Shown here: piece after piece, positions 17,904 through 27,361 of the stretch | How positions within the stretch are numbered: position 1 is the first letter of the stretch | How the letters are laid out: each line of letters begins with the position of its first letter | DNA from: Rhizobium sp. RCAM05350 | GTDB taxonomy: Bacteria; Pseudomonadota; Alphaproteobacteria; Rhizobiales; Rhizobiaceae | NCBI GenBank assembly: GCA_024426085.1 | Contig: CP087973.1 | Location: 186,001 to 250,000, forward strand | Direction of reading: 5' to 3' | DNA length: 64,000 nt | The notes under the pieces: model-generated | What the model was told of the DNA's origin: nothing | The model's input: the letters and a program-made list of their open reading frames with translations, nothing else | Database searches by the model: none | Translations under genes and position numbers: made by a program

Positions 17904-18902
17904 TTATTTGATCTGGAAACCGTGCGCTAATGGATCCCGATCGTCTACAAAGATCGTATTGTGGCCGATGATCCAGGCCCAGCCTCCGACACTTGGCTTG
18001 ATACCTCGGAATGGACCGATGTCGATCTCTTCCTCGACGCGCCCTTCGAAGACGGTACCGATGATGCTTTCCTGACGGAAGGATTCCCCGACTTTCAATC
18101 GACCCTTGCCATGAAGCTGGGCCATTCGTGCAGATGTGCCCGTTCCACCTGGGGAACGATCAATCGCCTTGTCGCCATAAAAGACTGCCCCGCGACCATC
18201 GGCTTTTTCGCCGGTTGGATCATCGCACCAGATAGCATGATGAACGCCCCGGATCCTGCTGTCATCAGGGTGCTTCGGATCGCAGACATCGGCTAAGGCA
18301 TCTCGCAGCGCTACACTGAGTTCTACAATTTCGCCTGCGGACATGCCGTCCAGTCCTGCCCAGGACTCCTGCGGCTCGACCACGGCGTAGTAGTTCCCCC
18401 CATAGGCGATATCGACGAGCAGATGTCCGACACCTGGAACATCCACTAACACGTCTGCTGCGTGAAGGTAGCTGGGTACATTGAACATCCGCACCGACTC
18501 GACGAATTCGCCAGGCTTCTCGTATTCGATATCCACGCGACCTGCCGGGGTTTCGATCGAGAGCTTTCCCTCGATCCTCGGTGTGATCAGGCCTTCTTCG
18601 ATGCCGGCGGTCACGAGACCGATGGTCCCTGCGCCGCACATTGGCAGACATCCGCTGACTTCAATGAAGATGACGGCAAAGTCGCAGTCGTCGCGATAGG
18701 CCGGATAGATGATCGCGCCCGACATGATGTCATGGCCGCGCGGCTCGAACATCAATGCCTGGCGCACCCAGTCATGATCTCGGACAAAGAGTGCCCGCCG
18801 CTCGGCGATGGGCAGATGCGGCAGGAGCGGTCCCCCACCTGCAACAAGGCGCACCGGATTGCCGCAGGTGTGGGCATCGATGCAGAAGAAGCTGCGCCGC
18901 AT
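17904..18902 (-). CDS. Proline racemase-superfamily protein (4-hydroxyproline 2-epimerase-like) with altered catalytic residues
   Basis: The 332-residue protein matches hydroxyproline epimerases over its length: FFCIDAHTCGNPVRLVAGGG, FEPRGHDIMSG, AYGGNYYAVVEP and FYGDKAID. The first catalytic Cys is present in CLPMCGAGTIG, but the usual His of CGHGTIG is Ala. The second catalytic Cys of the DRSPCGTGTSAR motif is Gly (DRSPGGTGTSAR). Known enzymes interconvert trans-4-hydroxy-L-proline and cis-4-hydroxy-D-proline by two-base chemistry, so this copy may be inactive or use another mechanism. It lies in a transporter and oxidase context typical of hydroxyproline use. No indel was seen. Confidence 0.85.
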   Translation of the reverse strand: MRRSFFCIDAHTCGNPVRLVAGGGPLLPHLPIAERRALFVRDHDWVRQALMFEPRGHDIMSGAIIYPAYRDDCDFAVIFIEVSGCLPMCGAGTIGLVTAGIEEGLITPRIEGKLSIETPAGRVDIEYEKPGEFVESVRMFNVPSYLHAADVLVDVPGVGHLLVDIAYGGNYYAVVEPQESWAGLDGMSAGEIVELSVALRDALADVCDPKHPDDSRIRGVHHAIWCDDPTGEKADGRGAVFYGDKAIDRSPGGTGTSARMAQLHGKGRLKVGESFRQESIIGTVFEGRVEEEIDIGPFRGIKPSVGGWAWIIGHNTIFVDDRDPLAHGFQIK

Positions 18903-18923
18903 GACGGTTCCTTTCGGGTCTTC

Positions 18924-19781
18924 TCAGTTACCAGGCGTAGGTGCTCGACGTCCCTGAAGCGCACCGCGCGACAGCCTGTCGAGGAAAATCGCTACCGCCA
19001 CGATGGCAAGCCCGGCTCGCAAACCCAATCCCATTTCCATTCGTGTCAGTCCGCGGGTGACCTCGGCACCCAGTCCGCCAGCCCCAACGAGACCTGCGAG
19101 AACGACGATAGCCAGCGAAAGAAGAATGCATTGGTTTAGCCCCACCAGCAGTGTCGGGGTTGCCGATGGGATTTCAATCTTGAACAGAATGGAACGCGGC
19201 GAAGCGCCAGTGGCCTGCCCAAGTTCAAGCAGGTCCTTTGGAACCTGACTGAATGCCAGAGTCGTCAGGCGCAGCATCGGGGGTATACCGTAGACGATCG
19301 TTGCGATGATCGCCGGGACCCGCCCAAGGCTAAAGATCATGACGGCCGGGATGAGGTAAACCCACGGAGGAACCGTCTGCATGATATCAAGCACTGGTCG
19401 GATGGCTGCCTCGAGCTTCCGATGACGGGATGCGAGGATGCCAAGGGGAAACGCAATCAAGACAGAAATGCACACGGACACTGTCACCAGTGCAAGCGTT
19501 TGCATCGAAGCTTCCCAAAGACCTGCGAGGAAACAGAATGCCAACGCAATTCCGCTGGTCACCGCCACCCGGACATTCACGAAGATCGCAGCGAGGGCAA
19601 CGACAATGACGATGACTGCATAGGACGGTAGATAGAGCAGTGCCGACTCCATGCCTCCAAGTATGGCTTCGATCACCTTCGTCACAAGATCGAAGAAGGG
19701 ATGGAAGTTTGCGTTCAGCCAGTCGACGACCGGAGCTAGATAAGCGCCCGGAGAAAACCAAATCGATTCCGGGTCCATCAT
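18924..19781 (-). CDS. Quaternary-amine ABC transporter permease (ProW-like), second copy
   Basis: From the tandem ATG-ATG at 19781 (GGAGG just upstream) the protein of about 285 residues has five to six membrane segments and the permease EAA-type loop LLELGQATGASPRSILFKIEIP. It also has the ProW-family core VLDIMQTVPPWVYLIPA. Its start overlaps the stop of the first permease. Two different ProW-like subunits in one operon suggest a heterodimeric membrane core. The downstream neighbour is the epimerase gene. Confidence 0.85.
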   Translation of the reverse strand: MMDPESIWFSPGAYLAPVVDWLNANFHPFFDLVTKVIEAILGGMESALLYLPSYAVIVIVVALAAIFVNVRVAVTSGIALAFCFLAGLWEASMQTLALVTVSVCISVLIAFPLGILASRHRKLEAAIRPVLDIMQTVPPWVYLIPAVMIFSLGRVPAIIATIVYGIPPMLRLTTLAFSQVPKDLLELGQATGASPRSILFKIEIPSATPTLLVGLNQCILLSLAIVVLAGLVGAGGLGAEVTRGLTRMEMGLGLRAGLAIVAVAIFLDRLSRGALQGRRAPTPGN

Positions 19782-20624
19782 TTGCCTCCATTGGTGCGGC
19801 GTGCCGCGCTTTGCGTCAGTCGATCGATCACCATGGTCAGAATGACAATTGCAATGGCGGCATTGATCGACGTGGCGATATCCAAGGTTCTCACCGCACT
19901 GTAGATGGTTTCGCCCAGCCCGCCGGAACCCACGATGCCCGCAATCACCACCATGCCAAACGCCATCATCAGGCTCTGATTGATCCCCGCCATGACGCTC
20001 GGAATAGCGAAGGGCAGCCTGATCTTGATGAACATCTGCCATGGCGTCAGGCCACTTGCCTGACCCAGTTCGATGAACTCATGTGGAGTTCTGCGAATAC
20101 CGAGAGACGTCAGCCGGATCGCCGGAGGCATGGCGACGATGACCGTCGCCAATAGGGCCGTGGCGGGTCCGTATCCCATCAGCGCGATCGCCGGCAGGAG
20201 GTAGATATAAGGCGGCAGCGTCTGGATGAGATCAAGCACCGGTTCCGACGACCCTGTCGAACGCCTTGACGAAGCCTGCCACGACCCCGATGGGGATGCC
20301 GATGACAAGAGCCAGGAACGTGGCGGTTATAACCAGAGCCAGGGTGCTCATGGTCTCGGCCCACAGTCCCATTACCGCACATCCGAGCAAAGCTACACCC
20401 GCCAACAGGCCAGCCGAGACATTGATCAAACGCCAACCAAGCGCCGCAGTGATGAGCGCGACGACATAAAACGGAGGGAGCTGAACCAGCCAGAGGACGC
20501 CGTCATAGGTGCCTTCCAACAGTGCCCTGATGCTGTCGAACAGCCATGAGGCGTTGTCGCTGATCCAGACGAGTCCATCATCTATTTTTTCATCGAAGCT
20601 GTCGGTTATGCCTGACGTGTCCAT
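19778..20624 (-). CDS. Quaternary-amine ABC transporter permease (ProW-like), first copy, frameshifted
   Basis: Two frames join through VKAFDRVV and EPVLDLIQTLPPYIYLLPA. One extra G at about 20244 explains the break. The combined protein of about 281 residues has an N-terminal extension with YVVALITAALGWRLI, followed by the core permease with the EAA loop FIELGQASGLTPWQMFIKI and GIVGSGGLGETIYSAV. The family moves glycine betaine, proline betaine or choline with an OpuAA/ProV-type ATPase. It is followed by the second permease with a 4-base overlap. Confidence 0.83.
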
Positions 20625-20637
20625 GATATTCCCCGAT

Positions 20638-21729
20638 CTATGCCGCTACGGGTATGGTGGCTGAACCGCCGGCGACGCCACAAAGCAGGCCGCGCGTGGT
20701 TACAACACCAACGATTTTGCCGTCTTCGACCACTGCGAGGGCATCCCGCTCGGACTGCATCGTCAATTCGATAAGCGCGCCGATATCCGCCTCCGGCGTG
20801 GTGCGCAGAAGCGAGTTGACGTCGGCGTCAGGTTGACCGCTCGTATATTCGGCGACCGGGATCATGACGGAGTGCGCCTTGACCAGGTGAATTCTCGAAA
20901 TGCCAGCCACGAACTCAGCGACATAGTCATCCGCTGGCTTCGTCACGATTTCCTCCGCGTTGCCGACCTGGACGATGACACCGTCTTTCATGATGGCAAT
21001 GCGATCACCGATGCGGATAGCTTCTTCCAGATCGTGGGTGATGAACACGGCCGATTTTCCAAGGGACTTGGTAAGTTGCCGGAATTCGTCCTGAAGCTGT
21101 CGGCGGATAAGCGGGTCAAGCGCGCTGAACGGCTCATCCATCAGGATGATCTCCGGATCGGCGGCAATGGCACGAGCCAGACCGACGCGCTGCTGCATGC
21201 CGCCCGACAATTCTGACGGATATCTCGATGTCCAGTCGGAAAGACCGACCTTATCCAGCGCCGCTCGAGCCGTTTTGTATCGTTCTTCCTTGGCGACGCC
21301 TCTTACTTCAAGACCGAAGGCGGCGTTTTCCAGGACGGTCCTGTTCGGCAGCAGTGCGACGCTCTGGAACACCATTCCGATATGCCGCGCCCGGATGTCG
21401 GCGAGTTGCGCGGGGTTCAAAGACGAGATGTCCTTGCCTTTGACAAGGATCTTGCCAAGGCTTGGTTCGATCAGTCTGTTGAGCAGGCGGATAAGCGTCG
21501 ACTTGCCGCTGCCCGACAATCCCATGATACAGAAAATCTCGCCACGGCGGACCTGAAGACTGGCTTCCGAGACGCCGACCACGCAGTCATATTCCGTCAG
21601 TATCTGCTTCTTGGACAAGCCGTTTTTCTGCACCGCCTCGACGGCCGCGTTCGCTCGGGCTCCGAAAATTTTCCAGACTGACTGGCAGTCGATCAGGACA
21701 TCGCTGGCATCATTCGTTGAAGTGGTCAT
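20638..21729 (-). CDS. Quaternary-amine ABC transporter ATPase (ProV/OpuAA-like) with CBS domain
   Basis: ATG 21729 (GGGGAA upstream) gives a 363-residue ATPase. It has Walker A GLSGSGKST, the signature LSGGMQQRVGLARA, Walker B IILMDEPFSALDP and the H-loop ITHDL. The N-terminal extension with VWKIFGARA and the insertion up to EYDCVVGV are typical of ProV. The C-terminal 90 residues hold one CBS-like module (DALAVVEDGKIVGVVT), the type used for ionic-strength sensing in this family. It energises the two permeases next to it. Confidence 0.9.
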   Translation of the reverse strand: MTTSTNDASDVLIDCQSVWKIFGARANAAVEAVQKNGLSKKQILTEYDCVVGVSEASLQVRRGEIFCIMGLSGSGKSTLIRLLNRLIEPSLGKILVKGKDISSLNPAQLADIRARHIGMVFQSVALLPNRTVLENAAFGLEVRGVAKEERYKTARAALDKVGLSDWTSRYPSELSGGMQQRVGLARAIAADPEIILMDEPFSALDPLIRRQLQDEFRQLTKSLGKSAVFITHDLEEAIRIGDRIAIMKDGVIVQVGNAEEIVTKPADDYVAEFVAGISRIHLVKAHSVMIPVAEYTSGQPDADVNSLLRTTPEADIGALIELTMQSERDALAVVEDGKIVGVVTTRGLLCGVAGGSATIPVAA

Positions 21730-21783
21730 GTCGTTCCCCGCGAACCAGTTTGATACTGGCGTTCTCATTCGTGGAAGTTGGAA

Positions 21784-21811
21784 CCGGGCCACCGAATACT
21801 CGGAGGCCCGG
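21784..21811 (-). terminator. Intercistronic hairpin between binding protein and ATPase genes
   Basis: An imperfect inverted repeat, CCGGGCCACCGA against TCGGAGGCCCGG with an ATAC loop and one A-A mismatch. It sits just after the binding-protein stop codon and has no U run, so it is more likely an mRNA-stabilising or attenuating stem than a full terminator. It would favour higher binding-protein levels. Confidence 0.5.
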
Positions 21812-21821
21812 CTGTCGGCCG

Positions 21822-22674
21822 TTATTTCGCCGCGATGTTTTCCCAACGCTTCAGCAGATCAGCATGGCTGTCGGTCCAGCTCTTGATCGCTTCGTCCATG
21901 GTCTTGCCGTCGTTGACTGCGCTGTTGATCGTGGTGATGTCGGCAAGCGGCACGTACACGCTGGCAATCACCTCCCGGGCGTGAGGATTTTCGGCCGAGA
22001 AGCCCTTGTGGCCGATCCAGTAGTAGCTCTGCGGCGGCAGGGAAGACGCCCTTCGGGTCAGCCAGGAACTTCACGTCGTACTTCTGCATCATCCAGGACG
22101 GCTCCCAGATCGTCACGGCAATCCATTCCTTGCGGTCGGTTGCGGACTTGAGCGCGGCGGTCATCGCCGCGGTGCTGCCTTCGACGAGCTGGAGCTTGAG
22201 GTCATATTCCTTTACGGAATTGCTTGTGTCGCGCATCAGTCCCGAGCCCGGTTCGATGCCGACGATCTTGCCGCCGAACTTTTCGGCGTTGTCGTTCAGG
22301 TCATCCATCGAGTCGATGGTGACGTATTTGGGCACTGCGACGCCCTGGAACAGGCCATGCGAAACCGGCGAGATTTTCTCGAGGCGTTTCTTGTTCTTGT
22401 CCCAGTAATCCTGCGCGACATAGTCCGTCTGCGATGCGAGGATTTGGACGTCACCCTTGCTGAGGGCAGCGTATGCAATGCCCCATTCGGAGAATGGCAC
22501 CACCTTGACGGTATAGCCGGAGTCCTCCAGAACCTTCTTGGTAATGCCCGTGATCGGTGTGAGGTCTTCCCATGACATCGTGCCGATGGTGATGGATTTT
22601 TCTTCTGCATGCGCGGACATCGTGGTCATCCCGACCATTGCCGCCGCGCACAATGCTTTCCACAGAGTCTTCAT
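21822..22674 (-). CDS. Quaternary-amine ABC transporter substrate-binding protein (ProX/OpuAC-like), frameshifted
   Basis: The signal peptide is MKTLWKALCAAAMVGMTTMSAHA. The mature protein has aromatic residues suited to cage a quaternary ammonium (ITIGTMSWEDL, PFSEWGIAYAAL, TDYVAQDYWDK, VTIWEPSWMMQKYD). One extra C near 22041 breaks the frame. The joined frame gives SYYWIGHKGFSAENP and INSAVNDGKTMDEAIKSW with a stop at 21822-21824. The corrected length of about 283 residues fits the family. It starts the transporter part of the operon and captures the substrate in the periplasm. Confidence 0.85.
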
Positions 22675-22751
22675 TTCAAGCTCCTAGTTTTTGTTCCCGT
22701 TATTCTCGAGGCTCAGAGCATCGCTCAGTCCTCACATTGCGCGGCGACGGT

Positions 22752-24098
22752 TCATCCCTCGCGGCCAGCACGCAATTCCTGCAAGCGGATCATCGAATTG
22801 ATGCCGAGCCATGCGAAAGGCTCCGGCGGCAGCCGGGACGGCTGTGCGTGATCCATGTATTCTTCAAGTTGTCGGGAGGCAGAGCCGGCGGCCATGTCCG
22901 CTGCCATCATGCCCGCCAAGGTGCTTTTGACGGTCCCAAGACCATTTTCGCAACATGCGGAGTAAAGGCCCTCTTCGATCTCGCCGAAGGCAGGGACGTG
23001 GTTCAGGCTGAGGCAAAGACGCCCAGCCCAGCTATATTCGAACGGCACTCCTGCCAGACCCGGAAATCGGGCATCAAAGGAATGGCGATGTTCGTTCGCC
23101 ATCTTCGCCATGCGGCGGTCCGTGACGGTTATCGTCGTCTCGTAGGTATATTTCGTCCGGATCGCGATGCGTGATTTCCCGCCGGATGTGAACTTCCGCA
23201 CCGTCGCTCCCATCGCGTCGGCAGGAAGGAGAGCCCATTTGTCGCGTCCGGACTTCTGTTGGCCAAGGTCATCGGCATCGAACGGAGCGGTCATAGAGGC
23301 GTAGGCGAAAATGTGCATCAGCCGCCTACGGAAGTGACCAAAATCTTCGATATGGCCGTTGACGGCGACGATTACCTTTGGTGCTGTGACAGTCCCATGA
23401 GGAGATACCGCAGTCCACGTGCCACCATCCCTTTTCAACGAGGTCACAGGCGAACGTTCGTAAAGCTCAATTTTCTCAGACAGCCCGGCGGCGAAGCTGC
23501 GGATGTAGTCGGCTGGCTGAATCAGGACCGCGCCAGGCGTGTAGAGTCCCCCGAGGTAGTAGTCGGAGCCCGTAATGTCGCGCATTTCACGGGCGTCGAG
23601 GAAGACATGCTGCTCGCCAGCGCTTTTCAGCGATTGTCCGAACCCCATGTTCAACTTCATGCCGCGGCCGGTCGCGGCCGCATTTATTTTGCCTGACGGG
23701 TCGAAGGTCTCGCGGGACATCCGGTACTCGGCAGCGGCTTGTGCCGCAAAGGCGATTGCGGTCCGGTTTTGCGCCATCTCCAATTGCGTAGCATCGGCGC
23801 TGCCACTCGAATAATCACCTGACGAGAGGTTATGCGGGACGTCGATCATAAATCCCGAATTTCGTCCGGCCGTGCCTTTCCCCAATTCGCTCGCCTCGAG
23901 AAGGACGACTTTGTCGTTGGGGCGGCGCTCCTTCAGGCGACGAGCCGCGGAAAGGCCGGCAAAGCCCGCACCAATAATCAGCCAGTCCGCGTTAACGTTG
24001 CATTCCAGCTTGCGGAGGGGAAGCGACCGCTTACTGATCGCCTCCCACCCCGAGGTGCCCACTTCAGCTGGTAAACGTTTGACGGACTTGGTGATCAT
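22752..24098 (-). CDS. FAD-dependent D-amino-acid-oxidase-type oxidoreductase
   Basis: The 448-residue enzyme has the dinucleotide motif LIIGAGFAGLSAARRL near residue 40, then GKGTAGRNSGFM and YTPGAVLIQPADYI. The C-terminal FAD contact is CCENGLGTVKSTLAG. This is the DadA/gamma-glutamylputrescine-oxidase class. Beside a hydroxyproline-type epimerase, DapA-like lyase and semialdehyde dehydrogenase, the likely reaction is oxidation of cis-4-hydroxy-D-proline or an N-methylated relative to a pyrroline. The start overlaps the aldehyde dehydrogenase stop (ATGA). No indel was seen. Confidence 0.82.
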   Translation of the reverse strand: MITKSVKRLPAEVGTSGWEAISKRSLPLRKLECNVNADWLIIGAGFAGLSAARRLKERRPNDKVVLLEASELGKGTAGRNSGFMIDVPHNLSSGDYSSGSADATQLEMAQNRTAIAFAAQAAAEYRMSRETFDPSGKINAAATGRGMKLNMGFGQSLKSAGEQHVFLDAREMRDITGSDYYLGGLYTPGAVLIQPADYIRSFAAGLSEKIELYERSPVTSLKRDGGTWTAVSPHGTVTAPKVIVAVNGHIEDFGHFRRRLMHIFAYASMTAPFDADDLGQQKSGRDKWALLPADAMGATVRKFTSGGKSRIAIRTKYTYETTITVTDRRMAKMANEHRHSFDARFPGLAGVPFEYSWAGRLCLSLNHVPAFGEIEEGLYSACCENGLGTVKSTLAGMMAADMAAGSASRQLEEYMDHAQPSRLPPEPFAWLGINSMIRLQELRAGREG

Positions 24099-25612
24099 CG
24101 AACCGTCTCGTCCACCGATCGTTCGGAGACATCGATCCAGATGGTCTTCAGTTCAGTGTATTGATCGTGGGCGAAGATGGACTTGTCGCGTCCGCCAAAG
24201 CCGGACTCCTTGTATCCGCCGAACGGTGTCGTTGCATCGCCTTCGCCGAAGCAGTTGACGGTGACGACGCCGGCCCGGATTTCGCGCGATAGCTTGATCG
24301 CGTTCCGCAGGCTCCCGGTATAGACGGAGGCAGTCAGGCCGTACGGCGTATCGTTTGCCAGTGCCACCGCCTCGGCCAGAGAGTTGAAGGTGGTGACTGA
24401 GAGGATCGGACCAAAAATCTCCTCCTGAAAAAGACGGCTCGAAGGCGTTACGCCGTCGACGACAGTCGGCTCGACGTAGATGCCCTTCTGCGTCCCCCGC
24501 CATGGGCGACAGCGAGCTTCTCCTTCTTCACGTCGTCGAGATACGATTTGACCTTTTCGAAATGCGCCTTGCTGACGAGAGCGCCGATACGGTTCTCCGG
24601 ATCGAGCGGATCGCCCGTCTTCCAGTCCCGCATATAAGCGCCGATGCGCTGGAGCAATTCGTCCTTGATGCTGGAATGGACGATGAGGCGGGACGTCGCC
24701 GAGCAGTTCTCGCCCATGTTCCAGAAAGCGCCGGTGACCACCTGTTCGGCGACGAGATCCAGGTCTTCCGCATCTTGAAGGACCACTGCTGGGTTCTTGC
24801 CGCCGCATTCGAGAACGACGCGCTTCAGGTTTGAATCCGCCGCGTAGCGAAGGAAGCGGCGGCCGGTGGGTGTGGACCCTGTGAAGGTCACCATATCGAC
24901 ATCCATGTGCATGCCGATCGGTTCGCCAACGTCTTTGCCACTTCCGGTCACGACGTTGAAGACACCCGCAGGAATACCCGCTTCATGGGCGAGTTCGGCG
25001 ACGCGAAGTGCGGTCAGGGTCGTCTCCTGGGCAGGCTTCACGACGATGGAGCAGCCGGAGGCCAGTGACGGGCCGATCTTCCAGGCCAGCATCAGCAGCG
25101 GGAAATTCCAGGGAAGAACTGCACCAACCACGCCGATGGGCTCGCGGACTACCATGGTCAGAGCGTTGGAACCAACGGGGGCGGTGTTGTCATAAAGCTT
25201 GTCGATGAGCTCCGCGTGCCAACGGATGGTGTGAATGGTGTCGGCCACATCGACAGTCTGGCATTCGCGGACAGGTTTGCCGCTATCGATGCTTTCCATG
25301 ACGGCCAGTTCATGCCGATTGTCTTCGATTAGCTTCGCGAACTTGAGGAGAACGACCTTGCGCTCCCCCGGAGACTGGAGATGCCAGCGACCGTCGTCGA
25401 ACGCCGCTTTGGCCTTGGCGACAGCGAAGTCGACGTCGGATGCATCACATGCCGCAATCTCGGCCAACAATTCTCCCGTCGCCGGGTTCGTCGTCAGGGA
25501 AAGTCTTGCCCGCATTCGCAGGACGGAAGGAACCATCGATGAATGCGTTGGTCGGCAGTTCAATGGTCTCTGCGATCGCCTTGTATTCGGCTGCTGTCAA
25601 AGGTTCATGCAT
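24095..25612 (-). CDS. NAD(P)-dependent aldehyde dehydrogenase, two frameshifts
   Basis: The joined protein of about 505 residues begins MHEPLTAAEYKAIAE at ATG 25612 (GGGAG upstream). It has the aldehyde dehydrogenase landmarks VLPWNFPLLM, KPAQETTLTAL, FTGSTPTGRRF, the general-base Glu in LECGGKNP and EEIFGPILSV. The usual GQxCxxxSR nucleophile segment reads GENCSATSR, with the catalytic Cys kept. Breaks are one extra base near 25496 and one G or C missing in the run 24494-24498. In this context it probably oxidises 2-oxoglutarate semialdehyde, the last step of hydroxyproline breakdown. Confidence 0.83.
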
Positions 25613-25648
25613 TGTTTGCTCCCGACGTGATCTGGGCGACCGTGCGTT

Positions 25649-26515
25649 TCAAGGTGGTGACGACAGTTTGGAGGCCTCTTTTTCCTCTGAATTCAGAGGG
25701 CGAAGCGGCGCGCGGACAGAGCCGGTCTTCAGGCCGATCAATTCGCAGCCATGCTTGATCGACTGGACGAACTTTCCACATTCGAGGAAGTCCATCAGCG
25801 GCAGCATGGCGGACATGATGGCGCGGCCCTTGTCGAAATTCTTTTCAAGCACGCATGCTTCGTAGAGCGCGACATGCTCGCGCGGCAGGAAATTGGAGCC
25901 GGCGCAGACCCAGCTCCTTGCGCCCCAGGCGAAGAATTCGAGAGCTTGGTCATCCCATCCGCAGGAGAGCTCGATGTGCGGAAACTTCCGGGCGAGCAGG
26001 TGGACGTTGCCCATTTCGCCGGAGCTTTCCTTGATCGCCACCACGTTCCTGGATTTTCCGACGCGGGCGAAATAGTCCTCGCGATGACGACGCCCATGCG
26101 GGGCCGGATAGTTGTAAAGCATGATCGGTAGGTTGGCCGCGCGGTCGATGGTGAGCGCGTGAACCGCGTTCTCCTTTTCCGTCGGCAACGCGTAAGGCGG
26201 CGACGATACGAGGATCGCATCTGCGCCGATCTCCTTGGCTGCCTTGGCGTATTCGACAGCGTCCTCCGTCCGGGTCGCTCCCGTGCCGACGATGAGGGCC
26301 AATCTGGTCCCGATCACATCCTTGGCGAAGGCTGCCAGCTCGAAGCGCTCCTGGGCGCTCTGGGCATAGTATTCGCCCGTCGACCCGCCGATGATGATCC
26401 CATGCACCTTGGCCTCGATAAGGGATTCGAGGACAGCGGCAAACGCGTCGCGGTCGATCTGCCCATCGGCCCCTAGCGGCGTCACCGCCGGCGTGTAGAT
26501 ACCTTCGAACTTCAA
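25649..26515 (-). CDS. DapA-superfamily lyase/deaminase (HypD-like), paired indels
   Basis: TTG 26515 overlaps the GntR stop codon (TTGA), with GGAGA 6 bases upstream. The 289-residue TIM barrel has FEGIYTPAVTPL, GSTGEYYAQSAQER, VGTGATRTEDAVEYAK, the catalytic Tyr in MLYNYP and the Schiff-base Lys in VVAIKESSG. Between them the family's YNYPxRMGVxxxEDYF segment is garbled, consistent with one extra C near 26103 and one lost base near 26080. In hydroxyproline pathways this family deaminates pyrroline-4-hydroxy-2-carboxylate. Confidence 0.8.
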   Translation of the reverse strand: MKFEGIYTPAVTPLGADGQIDRDAFAAVLESLIEAKVHGIIIGGSTGEYYAQSAQERFELAAFAKDVIGTRLALIVGTGATRTEDAVEYAKAAKEIGADAILVSSPPYALPTEKENAVHALTIDRAANLPIMLYNYPAPHGRRHREDYFARVGKSRNVVAIKESSGEMGNVHLLARKFPHIELSCGWDDQALEFFAWGARSWVCAGSNFLPREHVALYEACVLEKNFDKGRAIMSAMLPLMDFLECGKFVQSIKHGCELIGLKTGSVRAPLRPLNSEEKEASKLSSPP

Positions 26516-27222
26516 GACGATTTCTCCATCGATGGGGTGGGCGTTTCGACCAGCGCATCCGCCTTCAGTCCTTGGGGAGCGATGAACATTTCCATATTTT
26601 CGCGCGACAGTTCCCAATGCTCGAACACGAGGTCGACAACGGTGTCTTCGTCGTGTGCGCCAATGGCCGCGATGAAGCCATCGTGGTGCTCGACTGCGGT
26701 CTGGAGCCGCCTGTGCATGTCTTCGTTGCGCGGACGGAAGAAGGTGTGACCGATGCGAGCGTGGTCGATCAGCAACCTGCCGAGGCTCGGCTGGAGATAG
26801 GCGTTGCCGGACATCTCGCCGATGACTTCGTGGAACCTGTTGTTCTCCAGCACCATGGAAAGCGCGTCGCCCGAAACGCTTGCACTGCGGAACCGCTCCT
26901 GGGTGTCCTTAAGTTCCGAGAGCTGTTTGGGTTTGAAGTTCTGAACTGCGAGCCTGCCGATGGCGGCATAGATCATCGGAGCGACAAGGAAGAAATGTCT
27001 GAGCGTCGAATGGTTCATCGGGATGACCCGAGCCCCTCTGTTGGCGCGGATATCGACATACCCTTCACCCTCAAGACGACGGAAGATTTCCCGGACCGGT
27101 GTGCGCGACAGGCCGTATTTTTCGCTCAGGCTCACTTCGTCCAAATCCTCGTCCGGATCGAGCTCCATGGTCAGGATTTGACGTTTGAGATCGTCGTATA
27201 GACCGTTCTTACCGCTCTTCAT
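26512..27222 (-). CDS. GntR-family (FadR/FCD subfamily) regulator, HypR-like
   Basis: The 236-residue protein has the winged helix near residues 25-70 (VSLSEKYGLSRTPVREIFRRLEGEG in two parts) and an all-helical FCD domain. Its metal or ligand residues are visible in NNRFHEVIGEM and VEHHDGFIAAIGAHD. It is the first gene of the minus-strand set and overlaps the DapA-like gene, so it likely controls its own operon. Two similar 17-bp half-palindromic sites lie upstream at 27321-27361. In Sinorhizobium meliloti a GntR protein (HypR) represses hydroxyproline genes. Confidence 0.85.
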   Translation of the reverse strand: MKSGKNGLYDDLKRQILTMELDPDEDLDEVSLSEKYGLSRTPVREIFRRLEGEGYVDIRANRGARVIPMNHSTLRHFFLVAPMIYAAIGRLAVQNFKPKQLSELKDTQERFRSASVSGDALSMVLENNRFHEVIGEMSGNAYLQPSLGRLLIDHARIGHTFFRPRNEDMHRRLQTAVEHHDGFIAAIGAHDEDTVVDLVFEHWELSRENMEMFIAPQGLKADALVETPTPSMEKSS

Positions 27223-27320
27223 CTGAAACCCTCCGCAAGTGAATTTTTGCGCTGTTCAGGGGCCGCGCTTGACCCGCTGAACAGGAAGTTTGCACGGGTT
27301 TTGGCATGAGTCAATGAAAT

Positions 27321-27361
27321 TGTATTTTCTAAGTACACAATGATTACACTATAGAAATACA
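27321..27361 (-). promoter_or_regulatory. Pair of TGTA-type operator-like sites upstream of the GntR gene
   Basis: Site 1 is TGTATTTTCTAAGTACA (27321-27337), an imperfect palindrome. Site 2, read on the minus strand, is TGTATTTCTATAGTGTA (27345-27361), close to site 1 in inverted orientation. Both lie about 100-140 bases before the GntR start in an AT-rich stretch. The pair is the likely autoregulatory operator, by inference from position and symmetry only. The rest of 27223-27519 shows no gene. Confidence 0.5.
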
